A stretch of 64,000 bases of DNA from Microbispora siamensis (GCF_016863095.1 NZ_BOOF01000004.1:1-64000), one strand, 5' to 3'; numbered from the stretch's first letter, positions 26,701 through 35,730 are shown. Notes: generated by a model not told the origin, from the sequence alone. Program-made: numbers and translations.

Positions 26701-29672
26701 GCGTCTCGGCCGTGACGCCGTCCTCGGCGTTCTCGCCGTTCTTCACCGACGCGGCCACGCCCGTCGACTACTCGGCCGACCGGCTGCTCGTGCTGGCCGA
26801 CCTGCGCGAGGTGCTGCTGGTCGAGCGCGGCGCGGTCGACCTGTTCGCCGTACGCCTGGAGAACGGCAGGCCGGTCGGCAGGTGGAACTACCTGTGCCGG
26901 GTGCGGCAGGGCGCGCTGGTGCTCGGCTCGCCCCGGGGGCCCAGGCACAGCATCGTCGGGCGGCCGGTGCTCGGCACCCGCGTGTCGCGCCTGCCGCTGG
27001 CCCGGCTGGAGGGACTGTCGGCCCGGCGCGTCGACGGCCCGTCCGAGTCGGGGAAGGCGGTCCGCGCCCTGCCCACCCGCGAGTACGGCCTGGCGGTGCG
27101 CGAGTTCGTGCGGGGCCTGGAGGCCGGGGTGGTGGCGCTCGCCGCGTCGATGCGCGACACGCTGCCCCCTCGCGACTTCGTCCCGCTGTCGCCGCAGGAG
27201 CCCACCGTCGTCCGCAAGGGCGAGGCCGTCCGGTCGGTCGACGGCGTCCGGTGGATCACCGTAGAGGACGGCGTGGTCGAGATGCCGGAGGGCGTCGCCG
27301 GTCAGCTCAGCGCGGGCGCGGAGGTCTGCGTCACCGAGCGGGACTGGCTGGCGGCACTCGGCCCGGCCCGGCTGCGCGCCCGGTCGACCCTCGACCTGCT
27401 GGGCGCGGGCGAGCTGTGGCACCGGTGGGTCGAGCACACCACCCGCTTCCTCTACATGATCGACCGGCGGATCGAACGCCGGAACTCGACCGAGCTGAGG
27501 GCGCTGACGAGCCGGGCCGAGCGGGGCGGGGACGTGCTGCGCACCACCGCACGCGGGTTCGACACGCTGGTGCGCGACACCGAGGCGCGGGTCCGCCTCG
27601 CCGACGTGGCAGGGGACCCGCCCGCGCTGGCCGCCGCGCGCCTGGTGGCCTCGCACGCCGGCTTCTCGGTGACCGCGCCGCCGCCGGGAGGCGCGCACGG
27701 CGGCCGGATCGACCCGCTGCAGGCCATCGCGCTCGCCTCGGGCGTGCGCACCCGCCGCATCAGGCTGGACGACCGCTGGTGGCGGCGGGACATCGGGCCG
27801 ATGGTGGGCTACCGCTCCTCCGACGGGGCGCCGGTGGCGCTGCTGCCCATCGGGTCGCGTTACGTCGTGGCCGCGCCGGGGGAGGAGCGCGTCACCCCGG
27901 TCACCGCGGCGGTGGCCGGCACGCTGACCCGGCACGCCGACGTGCTGTACGAGCCGCTGCCGCCGGCCGTCACCGGAGTGGGCGGGCTGTTGCGGTTCGG
28001 CCTGGCCAAGAACCGCAAGGACCTGTGGACCCTGCTCAGCCTCGGCACGCTGGTGGCCTGCATCGGCCTGCTGGTGCCCGCCATGACCGGCCTCGTGCTC
28101 GGCACGTACGTGGCCAGGGCCGAGCGCGAGATGATCGTGCAGGGCGCGCTGCTGGTGATCGCGGGCTCGCTCGTGGCGGCCGCGCTGTCGGTGGTGCAGA
28201 ACTTCGCCGCGCTGCGCATCGAGGGCAGGTCGTCGGCCCGCCTGCAGGCGGGCGCGTGGATGCGGCTGCTGTCGCTGCCGGCGACGTTCTTCACCAACTA
28301 CTCCACGGCCGAGCTGGGCACCACGGTCCTCGGCGTCAGCGCGGTGCAGGAGACGCTGTCCGGCGTCATGACGACGGCGGCACTCGGCCTGTTCGCCGGC
28401 CTGGCCAACCTCGTGCTCGTCTACTTCTACGACGTGCGGCTGGCGCTGATCGCGACGGCGCTCGTGCTGGCCGGGGTGCTCGTGTGCGCGGTCGCCGGCT
28501 ACTTCGAGGTGCGGCTGCAACGCCGGATCTACACCCACGAGCAGCGGCTGTCGTCGCGGGTCTTCCAGCTTCTGACGGCCGTGCCGAAGCTGCGGGTGGC
28601 GGCGGCCGAGGACCGGGCCTTCGGGGTCTGGTCGTCGGAGTTCCTCAAGGCGCGCAGCCTCGGCGTGTCCGCCCGCCGGGTGCAGAACCTCGTCACGACC
28701 TTCAACGCCGGCTTCCCGCTGGTCGCGTCGGTCATCGTCTTCGCCGTGGTGGCCGGGCCGATGCTCGGGGACGTGACCGTCCCGGCGTTCCTGGCGTTCT
28801 TCGCCGCGTTCAACCTGCTGCTGGCCTCGGTGCTGCAGTTCACCGGCGCGGCGATCACCGCGATGAGCGTGGTGCCCATGCTGGAGCGGCTGCGGCCGAT
28901 CCTGGCGGCCGAGCCGGAGGATCACGCCGGCAAGGCCGACCCGGGCGAGCTGTCGGGCCGGATCGAGCTGTCGCGGGTGTCGTTCCGGTACGGCGAGGAC
29001 GGGCCGCTCGTCCTGGACGGGGTGGACCTGTCGGTCGAGCCCGGCGAGTTCGTCGCGATCGTCGGCCCGACCGGGAGCGGCAAGTCGACGATCCTGCGGC
29101 TGCTGCTGGGCTTCGAGTCGCCGTCCTCGGGGACGGTCCTGCACGACGGCCAGGACCTGGGCGAGCTGGACATCGGCGCGGTGCGCCGCCAGTGCGGGGT
29201 GGTCCTGCAGAACAGCGCGCTGCTCGCCGGCGACATCAAGGCCAACATCATCGGCAGCACCGACCACACGGTCGACGACGCGTGGGACGCCGCCGGCATG
29301 GCGGGGATCGCCGACGACATCGCGAACATGCCGATGGGCATGCACACGGTGCTGTCGGAGGGCACCAACACGCTGTCGGGCGGGCAGCGGCAGCGCATCA
29401 TGATCGCACGCGCCCTCGTCTCGCACCCCCGCATCGTGCTGTTCGACGAGGCGACCAGCGCGCTGGACAACCCCACCCAGAAGATCGTCACGGAGAGCAC
29501 CCGCCAGCTCAACGCGACCCGGATCGTGATCGCGCACCGGCTCTCGACGATCAGGGACGCCGACAAGATCGTGGTGCTCGACCGCGGGCGCATCGTCCAG
29601 CAGGGCAAGTACCACGAGCTGCTCGAGGACGCCGAGGGGCTGTTCGCCCGGTTGGCGCGACGGCAGATCTGA
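26697..29672 (+). CDS. NHLP-family ABC exporter permease/ATPase, partner subunit
   Basis: 991 residues. A large N-terminal domain of about 420 residues (cyclic-nucleotide-binding-like in this family) lacks a peptidase. The membrane domain begins near residue 440, and the ABC ATPase has IVGPTGSGKST, LSGGQRQRIMIARAL and IVLFDEATSALD. NHLP clusters typically encode such a non-cleaving partner with the C39 transporter, so the two probably form a heterodimer. It starts within the stop of the upstream gene (ATGA). A strong hairpin terminates the operon 17 bp after the stop. Confidence 0.92.
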   Translation: MSVSAVTPSSAFSPFFTDAATPVDYSADRLLVLADLREVLLVERGAVDLFAVRLENGRPVGRWNYLCRVRQGALVLGSPRGPRHSIVGRPVLGTRVSRLPLARLEGLSARRVDGPSESGKAVRALPTREYGLAVREFVRGLEAGVVALAASMRDTLPPRDFVPLSPQEPTVVRKGEAVRSVDGVRWITVEDGVVEMPEGVAGQLSAGAEVCVTERDWLAALGPARLRARSTLDLLGAGELWHRWVEHTTRFLYMIDRRIERRNSTELRALTSRAERGGDVLRTTARGFDTLVRDTEARVRLADVAGDPPALAAARLVASHAGFSVTAPPPGGAHGGRIDPLQAIALASGVRTRRIRLDDRWWRRDIGPMVGYRSSDGAPVALLPIGSRYVVAAPGEERVTPVTAAVAGTLTRHADVLYEPLPPAVTGVGGLLRFGLAKNRKDLWTLLSLGTLVACIGLLVPAMTGLVLGTYVARAEREMIVQGALLVIAGSLVAAALSVVQNFAALRIEGRSSARLQAGAWMRLLSLPATFFTNYSTAELGTTVLGVSAVQETLSGVMTTAALGLFAGLANLVLVYFYDVRLALIATALVLAGVLVCAVAGYFEVRLQRRIYTHEQRLSSRVFQLLTAVPKLRVAAAEDRAFGVWSSEFLKARSLGVSARRVQNLVTTFNAGFPLVASVIVFAVVAGPMLGDVTVPAFLAFFAAFNLLLASVLQFTGAAITAMSVVPMLERLRPILAAEPEDHAGKADPGELSGRIELSRVSFRYGEDGPLVLDGVDLSVEPGEFVAIVGPTGSGKSTILRLLLGFESPSSGTVLHDGQDLGELDIGAVRRQCGVVLQNSALLAGDIKANIIGSTDHTVDDAWDAAGMAGIADDIANMPMGMHTVLSEGTNTLSGGQRQRIMIARALVSHPRIVLFDEATSALDNPTQKIVTESTRQLNATRIVIAHRLSTIRDADKIVVLDRGRIVQQGKYHELLEDAEGLFARLARRQI

Positions 29673-29688
29673 GGCCGGGGACGTGCGC

Positions 29689-29722
29689 ACCGCCGGCGGA
29701 CCGGGGACGGTCCGCCGGCGGT
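29689..29722. terminator. Bidirectional terminator hairpin
   Basis: A 14-bp perfect stem, ACCGCCGGCGGACC (29689-29702) with GGTCCGCCGGCGGT (29709-29722), and a 6-nt loop. It sits between two convergent transcripts, so it can stop both. Confidence 0.8.
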
Positions 29723-29732
29723 TCTCGCGTGC

Positions 29733-29918
29733 TCAGTAGCGGGGCCTGCGGCTCAACACGATTCCGGCGATGAGGAACACCAGGCCGAGCCCGCCGTACA
29801 CGAAGGCGTGGGTGGTGGCGGGCGGCTTCACGCTGGCGTTGGCGACGGCCAGGCCGAGGCCCACGATGCCGCTGATGTAACAGAAGATCGCGACGAAGAT
29901 TTTCCAGAAGGGGCTCAT
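29733..29918 (-). CDS. Small two-helix membrane protein
   Basis: 61 residues with two hydrophobic segments (IFVAIFCYISGIVGLGLAVA and FVYGGLGLVFLIAGIVL) and a basic tail, RRPRY. A GGAG site lies 7 bp upstream, and the ATG overlaps the methyltransferase stop (ATGA), so it is the third gene of a P450-methyltransferase-membrane protein operon. No family is recognised. Small two-helix proteins in peptide clusters are often immunity factors or export helpers, but that is inferred. Confidence 0.7.
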   Translation of the reverse strand: MSPFWKIFVAIFCYISGIVGLGLAVANASVKPPATTHAFVYGGLGLVFLIAGIVLSRRPRY

Positions 29919-30751
29919 GACGTACTCCGTTCGGACTCGGCGGGACCGCCCGGTGCGGTCCCGGCGACGACGAGGCCGAGCAGCATGACCCAGGCGTCGG
30001 GGTCGGCGCGGAAACGCCGCCACCGGTCGGCCGCCAGGGCGAGCTCGGGCAGGGACAGGGCCCCGGAGGCGACCAGCGGCGCCAGCCGCTCCGGGCCCAG
30101 GTGGGGGGCGAACGCCTCGGTGGGGCGGTCGTCGTTGGTGGTGGCGAACGGGCGCAGGACCACGTCGCCGAAGCCCGCACGGCGAAGGAGCCGGGTGAGC
30201 TTGCGCCCGATCAGCCGGTCGCCGCCCGCCTGCCGCTGCGCGCCGGTCATGCGGTTGTGGACGCCGGCCATCTCGGGGTACATCGGGTCGGCCAGGCCCC
30301 AGAGCATCGCGTCCACCTCGATCACGATCAGCCGTCCGCCCGGCCGCAGCACCCGCAGGGCCTCGGCCACCACCGTCGCCGGGTCGGCCACGTGCTGCAG
30401 TACGTACCGGAGCAGGACGGTGCCCACGGCCCCGTCCGCCAGCGGCAGCCGTACGGCGTCGCAACCGAGCAGCGGAACCCGCGCGCCGGACGCGTGCGCC
30501 AGCAGCGCCGTGTCGATGTCGGCGGCCATCATGGGCAGGTCCGGCAGGGCGGCCCGCAGCCGCCGCGTGACGGCGCCGGAGCCCGCCCCGAGCTCCAGCA
30601 GCGGCGCTGGGACGCCGACGTCCAGCAGGACGCGCAGCTCCTCGTCGAAGGAGAGCTCGGCCTGGGCCTCCAGGCGCGCCAGCTCGCCGCGCAGGCCCCC
30701 GGCGGTCGTCGTGGCCGGGTCGTACGACCCGGCGCCCGTCACGGCGGTCAC
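29915..30751 (-). CDS. SAM-dependent methyltransferase (cluster tailoring)
   Basis: 278 residues from a GTG overlapping the P450 stop. Motif I LLELGAGSGAVTRRL, MMAADIDTALL, and later LRVLRPGGRLIVIEVD, a class I fold. Located between a P450 and a small membrane protein with 4-bp overlaps on both sides. It could N- or O-methylate the modified peptide (for example the new N-terminus), but nothing in the sequence fixes the target. Confidence 0.82.
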   Translation of the reverse strand: MTAVTGAGSYDPATTTAGGLRGELARLEAQAELSFDEELRVLLDVGVPAPLLELGAGSGAVTRRLRAALPDLPMMAADIDTALLAHASGARVPLLGCDAVRLPLADGAVGTVLLRYVLQHVADPATVVAEALRVLRPGGRLIVIEVDAMLWGLADPMYPEMAGVHNRMTGAQRQAGGDRLIGRKLTRLLRRAGFGDVVLRPFATTNDDRPTEAFAPHLGPERLAPLVASGALSLPELALAADRWRRFRADPDAWVMLLGLVVAGTAPGGPAESERSTS

Positions 30752-32085
30752 CGCGGCCTCCGCGCTTGCCTGGGCCTCGGGACCATGAGCATGCCGTGCC
30801 GGGGGCGCAGCGTGACCAGGGCCTCGGGCTCGACCGGGAAGCCGGGGACGAGCTCCGGGCGCACGGTGCGCAGCAGCACGGCCAGCACGAGGGTGGCCTC
30901 GACCATCGCGAAGTGGCGGCCGACGCACACCCGGGGGCCGCCCCCGAAGGGGAGGTACTGGTGGCCCGCGTGGGTGTGCTCGGCCGCGAACCGGTCCGGT
31001 GCGTACGTCTCCGGGTCGGGCCAGTACCGGGGATCCCGGTGGAGTACGTACGGGCTGACGCACACCAGCGTGCCCGGAGGTATGGCGTAGCCGCCGACGA
31101 CGTCGGCCTCCACGGAGCGCCGGGAGATGAGCCACACGGGCGGGTACAGCCGCATGGCCTCCCTGATCGCCCGCTGGCAGGCCGTCAGCCGGGGCAGGTC
31201 GGCGGCGGTGGGGGTCCGGTCCCCGTCCAGCACCTCGTCCACCTCCGCGCGTACCGCCCGGGCGGCGTCGGGATGACGGTCGAGGAGGTAGAGCGTCCAG
31301 GTCAGCGCCTTGGCCGTGGTCTCGTGCCCGGCCATGACGATCGTCAGCACCTGGTCGCGCAGGTCGGTCGCGGTCATCGCGTGCCCCGAGGCCAGCATCG
31401 CGCCGAGCAGGTCGTTGCCCTCCTGCCCGGTGGCCCGGCGGGCGGCCACGATCGTCCGGGTGACGGCGTCGAGGAACGCCTTCGCCCGGCGGAACCCCTC
31501 CCGCCCGCCTCCCTCGGAGGCGGGGTCGAAGTGGCCGATGAAGCGGTTGACCTCGTCCACCGCCCGTCCGAAGCCGTCGCCGACGCCCGCGATGTCCGCG
31601 CCGAGCATCGCCCGCGCGATGACGGTGAGCGTGAGCGCGGTCAGGTCGTGGTCGACGCGTACGGCCTCGCCGTCCTCGCCGGCCCGCCGCCACCGGCCGG
31701 CCAGGTGGGCCGCGGCGTCGGTCATGACCTGGTCGAACCGCTCGACCTCGGTCGGGCGGAAGGCCGGCGCGATCATCTTGCGCTGCCTGGCCCACTCCTC
31801 GCCGCCGCTGGTCAGCAACCCGTTGCCGAGCAGGGGGCGCAGCATGTCGTCGTCGGGCGTGCGGTCCTTGGTGTAGTTGGCGCCGTTGTCCTTCAGCACG
31901 TGCCGGGCCAGGTCGGGCCGGTGCAGCATGTAGACGGGCGCTCCCTCGGCCTCGTGCCTCGTCACGTCGCCGTAGGCGGCCATCTCGGTGACGAAGCGCA
32001 GCGGGTCCTCCCGCATGCTGCGCAGGCTCTGGGCGCCGTCCGGACCCGGCGGCAGGGATACGTAACCGCTGTGCGTATCGGCCAT
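30748..32085 (-). CDS. Cytochrome P450 (cluster tailoring)
   Basis: 445 residues, longer than most bacterial P450s and more like the CYP102/CYP4 side of the superfamily. I-helix VMAGHETTAKAL with the normal acid/alcohol pair, K-helix EAMRLYPPVW, heme loop FGGGPRVCVGRHFAM. Start at 32085, with GAGGG upstream. First gene of the minus-strand operon divergent from the precursor gene; the shared promoter holds two GAATACGTA-type palindromes. Likely hydroxylates or cross-links the azole peptide or an attached group; this is inferred from position. Confidence 0.88.
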   Translation of the reverse strand: MADTHSGYVSLPPGPDGAQSLRSMREDPLRFVTEMAAYGDVTRHEAEGAPVYMLHRPDLARHVLKDNGANYTKDRTPDDDMLRPLLGNGLLTSGGEEWARQRKMIAPAFRPTEVERFDQVMTDAAAHLAGRWRRAGEDGEAVRVDHDLTALTLTVIARAMLGADIAGVGDGFGRAVDEVNRFIGHFDPASEGGGREGFRRAKAFLDAVTRTIVAARRATGQEGNDLLGAMLASGHAMTATDLRDQVLTIVMAGHETTAKALTWTLYLLDRHPDAARAVRAEVDEVLDGDRTPTAADLPRLTACQRAIREAMRLYPPVWLISRRSVEADVVGGYAIPPGTLVCVSPYVLHRDPRYWPDPETYAPDRFAAEHTHAGHQYLPFGGGPRVCVGRHFAMVEATLVLAVLLRTVRPELVPGFPVEPEALVTLRPRHGMLMVPRPRQARRPR

Positions 32086-32103
32086 GCCCACCCTCACTTT
32101 TTT

Positions 32104-32156
32104 GAATACGTATTCGCCGGTGAATTGCGCATGCGATTCGGAGTGAATACGTACCC
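32104..32156. promoter_or_regulatory. Paired GAATACGTATTC-type sites in the precursor/P450 promoter
   Basis: A perfect 12-bp palindrome GAATACGTATTC at 32104-32115 and a near copy GAATACGTACCC at 32145-32156, 41 bp apart (about four helical turns). A weaker GGATACGTAACC lies at 32056-32067 inside the P450 gene. They sit between the divergent P450 and precursor genes. Spacing suggests cooperative binding on one DNA face by the cluster regulator. Confidence 0.6.
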
Positions 32157-32316
32157 GGTGATATTTCCTGATCGGAGCATAGTCTGCGCGGTTCGCGTCC
32201 TCAATACTTATGCGAGTGGCCCGGAAATTAAGTCTGTGCGTTCCCGTCCGGCCGTGTAAGACTTCATTTCGAAAGCAGCGGGACACATTGCCCGCGAAAA
32301 AGCCGGGAGGCAGGCT

Positions 32317-32709
32317 ATGTCTTTGGACCCGAGACAGCGCGCGGAATTCGTGAACGCGTACACCCGCGTTCTGATCACGGCGTGGTCGAGTGAGGAATAC
32401 TCGGCCCGGCTGGACTCCGACCCCCGCTCGGCTCTGGCCGAGTCCGGTCTGGAGCTGCCGGCGGGAGCCGAGGTCGTGCTCGTCCGCAACATCCCCGAAG
32501 GCCACCACGACAGCAACATCGAGGTACAGGTCGCGCTGTGGGAGCGGGGCCTCGAGACGGGCCGTTTCGAACTGCACATCCCCGAGACGCCCCAGGTCGA
32601 CATGGCCGAGCTCAACGAGGGCGACCTCGACTCCATCGCGGCCGGCGTTTCCTCGGCCGAGTCGATCGACATCAACTGCTGCTGCTGCCCCTGCTGCTGC
32701 TGCACCTGA
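32317..32709 (+). CDS. NHLP-leader RiPP precursor with CCCCPCCCCT core
   Basis: 130 residues with GGGAGG 7-8 bp before the ATG. Residues about 1-108 resemble the nitrile hydratase alpha subunit leader of the NHLP family: FVNAYTRVLITAWSSEEY, LDSDPRSALAESGLELP, then ELNEGDLDSIAAGV. Cleavage after AAG by the C39 exporter would release about 20 residues ending in four Cys, Pro, four Cys, Thr. The YcaO and SagB-like enzymes should convert the Cys residues to thiazoles. It is not a working nitrile hydratase: the metal-site motif is absent and the length is far too short. All eight Cys codons are TGC. Confidence 0.93.
   Translation: MSLDPRQRAEFVNAYTRVLITAWSSEEYSARLDSDPRSALAESGLELPAGAEVVLVRNIPEGHHDSNIEVQVALWERGLETGRFELHIPETPQVDMAELNEGDLDSIAAGVSSAESIDINCCCCPCCCCT
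32677..32706 (+). repeat. (TGC)4-CCC-(TGC)4 core-encoding repeat
   Basis: Eight TGC codons split by one CCC and followed by ACC and the TGA stop at 32707. A pure trinucleotide run is prone to polymerase slippage, which would change the number of core cysteines without changing the reading frame. Confidence 0.9.
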
Positions 32710-32737
32710 CGATCACGACACACTCGGAGGGCAGATC

Positions 32738-33682
32738 ATGTCCACGGTCGCCGAGCAGGCGAACCCCGTCCACGTGCGCTCCCTGCGCAAGCGGTACGGT
32801 CCGGTGAACGCGGTCGAGGAGGTGGACCTCGACGTGCGGAGCGGCGAGGTGTTCGCCCTCCTCGGGCCGAACGGCGCCGGCAAGACCACCACGGTCGAGA
32901 TCCTGGTGGGGGTTCGCCGGCGGACCTCCGGCGACGTGCGCGTCCTCGGCCGCGACCCGGCCGAGGACGCGCCCGAGTGGCGGGCGCGGATCGGCGTCGT
33001 CCCCCAGACGACGGGGGCGTACACCGACCTGACCGTGCGCGAGGTGGTCGAGCACTTCGCCGCGTTCTACCCCGCGCCGCTGCCGGTGGCCGAGGTGATC
33101 GACATGGTCGGCCTCGGCAAGCAGGCGCGCAAGCAGGCACAGACGCTCTCCGGTGGGCAGGCCCGGCGGCTCGACGTCGCGGTCGGCGTTGTCGGGGACC
33201 CCGATCTGATCTTCCTCGACGAGCCGACGACGGGACTCGACCCCGTCGCCCGCAGGGAGGCGTGGGACCTCGTCCGCTACTTCGCCGACCGTGGCAAGAC
33301 CACCGTGCTCACCACCCATTACCTGGACGAGGTCGAGGCGCTGGCGCAGCGGGCGGCCGTCATCGTCGGGGGGCGGGTCGTCGAGTCGGGCCCGGTCGCG
33401 GAGCTGGGCGGCCGGCGCGCGACACCCGCCGCCGTGAGCTTCGCCAGGACGGACGGGCTCGACCGGAGCCTGCCCGCGCTGCCGGGCGACGCCGTGGTGG
33501 AGGAGGCGGAGGGCCTTGTGGTCGTACGCACGCACCACCCCACCGAGGCCATGGCCGCGCTGCTGCCCTGGGCGGCCGCCTCCGGCGTGCGCGAACTGCC
33601 GGACCTGCGCATCCACCGGCCGTCGCTCGAGGAGATCTACCTGGACCTCATCCGGAGCAACCAGGAAGGCGGTGTCGTGTGA
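32738..33682 (+). CDS. ABC transporter ATP-binding protein (DrrA-like)
   Basis: 314 residues. Walker A LLGPNGAGKTTTVE, signature LSGGQARRLDVA, Walker B LIFLDEPTTGLDP. It has the C-terminal region of drug-export ATPases such as DrrA. It lies 28 bp after the precursor and overlaps the permease start by one base, so precursor, ATPase and permease may be one transcript. Probably exports the finished compound or confers self-resistance, in addition to the NHLP exporter. Confidence 0.9.
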   Translation: MSTVAEQANPVHVRSLRKRYGPVNAVEEVDLDVRSGEVFALLGPNGAGKTTTVEILVGVRRRTSGDVRVLGRDPAEDAPEWRARIGVVPQTTGAYTDLTVREVVEHFAAFYPAPLPVAEVIDMVGLGKQARKQAQTLSGGQARRLDVAVGVVGDPDLIFLDEPTTGLDPVARREAWDLVRYFADRGKTTVLTTHYLDEVEALAQRAAVIVGGRVVESGPVAELGGRRATPAAVSFARTDGLDRSLPALPGDAVVEEAEGLVVVRTHHPTEAMAALLPWAAASGVRELPDLRIHRPSLEEIYLDLIRSNQEGGVV

Positions 33683-34539
33683 TGAGCGCTCCCAACGCGG
33701 CCCTCACCCAGGAGAGCGGCGCGGTGGTGCTCGATCCCGCCCGCTCGATCGTGTGGCGGGCGGCCGTCTCGCGGTCGTCGGTCGAGCTCAAGTCGTTCTT
33801 CCGCAACCGGCAGTCGCTGGTCTTCACGCTGCTGCTGCCCGTCGTGCTGCTGGTCGTACTCGGCTCCATCTTCTCGGGGACCGTGCCCGGCACTCACACC
33901 GACTTCAAGCAGATGTTCATCGCGGGCATCATCGGCTGTGGCGTGATGAGCGTCAGCTTCAACGGGCTGGCCATCAGCGTCGCCATCGAGCGCGACACCG
34001 GGATGATCCGCCGGCTGGCCTCCAGCCCGATGCCGAAGTCCGCCTACTTCATCGGCAAGGTGGTCAGGGTGGCCGTGACCGGCACCCTGGAGACGCTCCT
34101 GCTGCTCGCGGTGGCCGTGGTGGCGTTCGGGCTGCCGCTGCCCTCGACCACCGCCCGCTGGGAGACGCTCGTGTGGGTGCTGCTGCTCGGCGCGGTGGCC
34201 TGCACGCTGCTGGCCGTGGCGTTCAGCTCGGTCATCCCCAACGCCCGGTCGGCCTCGGCCATCGTCACCCTGCCGTTCCTGGTGCTGCAGTTCATCTCAG
34301 GGGTGTTCTTCCCCTACAGCCAGCTGCCGGCGTGGATGCAGACGGTCGCGGCCCTGTTCCCGCTCAAGTGGATGACCCAGGGACTGCGCTCGGTGTTCCT
34401 GCCCAACGACTTCGCCCGCGTCGAGCCCGCGGGCGTGTGGGAGCTCGACCGCGTGGCGCTCGTGCTGGCCGCGTGGTGCCTCGCCGGGCTCGCGCTGAGC
34501 TTCCTGACCTTCCGCTGGCGCGGGCCCAACGTCCGCTGA
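33682..34539 (+). CDS. ABC-2 type permease
   Basis: 285 residues with six predicted membrane segments, for example LVFTLLLPVVLLVVLGSIF, TLETLLLLAVAVVAF and IVTLPFLVLQFISGVFFPYSQLP, the last being the family signature region. Starts one base into the ATPase stop (TGATG). Pairs with the upstream ATPase as a DrrAB-like exporter. It ends three bases from the convergent P450 gene. Confidence 0.9.
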   Translation: MSAPNAALTQESGAVVLDPARSIVWRAAVSRSSVELKSFFRNRQSLVFTLLLPVVLLVVLGSIFSGTVPGTHTDFKQMFIAGIIGCGVMSVSFNGLAISVAIERDTGMIRRLASSPMPKSAYFIGKVVRVAVTGTLETLLLLAVAVVAFGLPLPSTTARWETLVWVLLLGAVACTLLAVAFSSVIPNARSASAIVTLPFLVLQFISGVFFPYSQLPAWMQTVAALFPLKWMTQGLRSVFLPNDFARVEPAGVWELDRVALVLAAWCLAGLALSFLTFRWRGPNVR

Positions 34540-34542
34540 CCG

Positions 34543-35706
34543 TCAGGAGAGCCGGATCCGGAACTCGTTCAGCCGACGCGGCACGAGCACGGGCGCCCAG
34601 GCGGGCGGGGCGCCGTCCGGGCGGATCGCGGGAAAGCGCTCGGCCAGGCCGCGCAGCAGCAGCGCGCCGGCCTGCCGGACGAGGGGCGCGCCCAGGCAGA
34701 AATGGGTGCCGGCGCCGAAGGCGAGGTGGGGATTGGGAGACCGGGTCAGCACCAGGTCGCCGGGGCGGTCGAAGACGGCCGGGTCCCGGTTGGCCGCCGC
34801 GACCACGGCGAGCACCCGCGCCCCGGCGGGAATGACCGCGTCCCCGAAGGACACCTCCGCGGTCGTCACCCTCGCCGTGAAGGGGATGGGCGCCTCCAGC
34901 CGCAGCAGCTCGTCGACCGCCGTACGGGCGAGGTCGTCGCCGCCCTCGCGAAGGGCCGCCAGGGCCTCGGGGCGGGGCAGCAGCCAGAACAGCGCGTTAC
35001 CCACCATCTCGGCCAGCGGGCGCCAGCCGCCGACGACGGCCAGCGAGAGGATGCCCAGCATCTCGGGCCGGGTCAGCCGCTCGTCCGCGGCCAGCCGCCC
35101 GATCGACCCGCCGGGCCCGCGCGCCACGTGCGCGTCGAGGAAGCGGGTCAGCTCGCCCATCGCCACGCGGCCCTCCCGCGCGGCCTGCGGCCCGGCCAGC
35201 GGGTCGAGGTTGACCGAGGCCCGCCGCGCCAGGTCCGCGAAGGCCGCCTCGTCCTCGCGAGGCAGGAGCAGCGTCCGGGCCAGCACGCCGGTCGCGAACG
35301 GCTCGCCGAGGTCCCGGGTGACCTCCACCGCGTCCGCCAGCCCGTCGAGCAGGCCGTCCACGACAGTGGCGATGCCGTCGGCGAGCTCGCGCACCGCGGC
35401 GGGGCCGAGCAGGGCCATGCCGGGGGCGCGCAGCCGATTGTGCTCGGGCGGGTCGGTGGTCAGCATCGACGCGGGCAGGTCGTCGTCGCGCACCCGCTCG
35501 CGCTGTCCGAGGGCGGCCGAGAACCGGGGGTCCCTGAGCGCGCTCGCGCAGTGCTCGTGCGCCGTGAGCAGCCACATCCGGGACGTGACGTCGAAGTGGA
35601 CCGGATCGTTGGCCCGCAGCCAGTCGTACGCCGGATACGGGTCGGATCTCCCCGCAGGCGAGAACGGGTGGGCCAGACCGGCCGGAAGCCGGAGGGGAGC
35701 GGTCAT
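34543..35706 (-). CDS. Atypical cytochrome P450 lacking the I-helix acid/alcohol pair
   Basis: 387 residues. The heme loop FGAGTHFCLG (Cys337) and K-helix ELLR (266-269) are intact. The I-helix reads AVVGGWRPLAEMVGNAL at residues 223-239, so the usual Gly-x-Glu/Asp-Thr is replaced by Gly227-Trp228-Arg229-Pro230. Those residues normally deliver protons for O2 activation, so the enzyme may use substrate-assisted chemistry, a peroxide-type route, or perform a non-hydroxylating reaction. It is divergent from the amine-oxidase-like gene across a triple 15-bp repeat. Confidence 0.88.
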   Translation of the reverse strand: MTAPLRLPAGLAHPFSPAGRSDPYPAYDWLRANDPVHFDVTSRMWLLTAHEHCASALRDPRFSAALGQRERVRDDDLPASMLTTDPPEHNRLRAPGMALLGPAAVRELADGIATVVDGLLDGLADAVEVTRDLGEPFATGVLARTLLLPREDEAAFADLARRASVNLDPLAGPQAAREGRVAMGELTRFLDAHVARGPGGSIGRLAADERLTRPEMLGILSLAVVGGWRPLAEMVGNALFWLLPRPEALAALREGGDDLARTAVDELLRLEAPIPFTARVTTAEVSFGDAVIPAGARVLAVVAAANRDPAVFDRPGDLVLTRSPNPHLAFGAGTHFCLGAPLVRQAGALLLRGLAERFPAIRPDGAPPAWAPVLVPRRLNEFRIRLS

Positions 35707-35730
35707 CGGCGGTCCCTCGGTGCTGAGCTC

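Noticed and set aside
32317..32709. A functional nitrile hydratase alpha subunit
   Set aside because: Similarity covers only the leader-like part. The metal-binding Cys motif of the enzyme is absent and the protein ends in a Cys-rich core, as in NHLP precursors.
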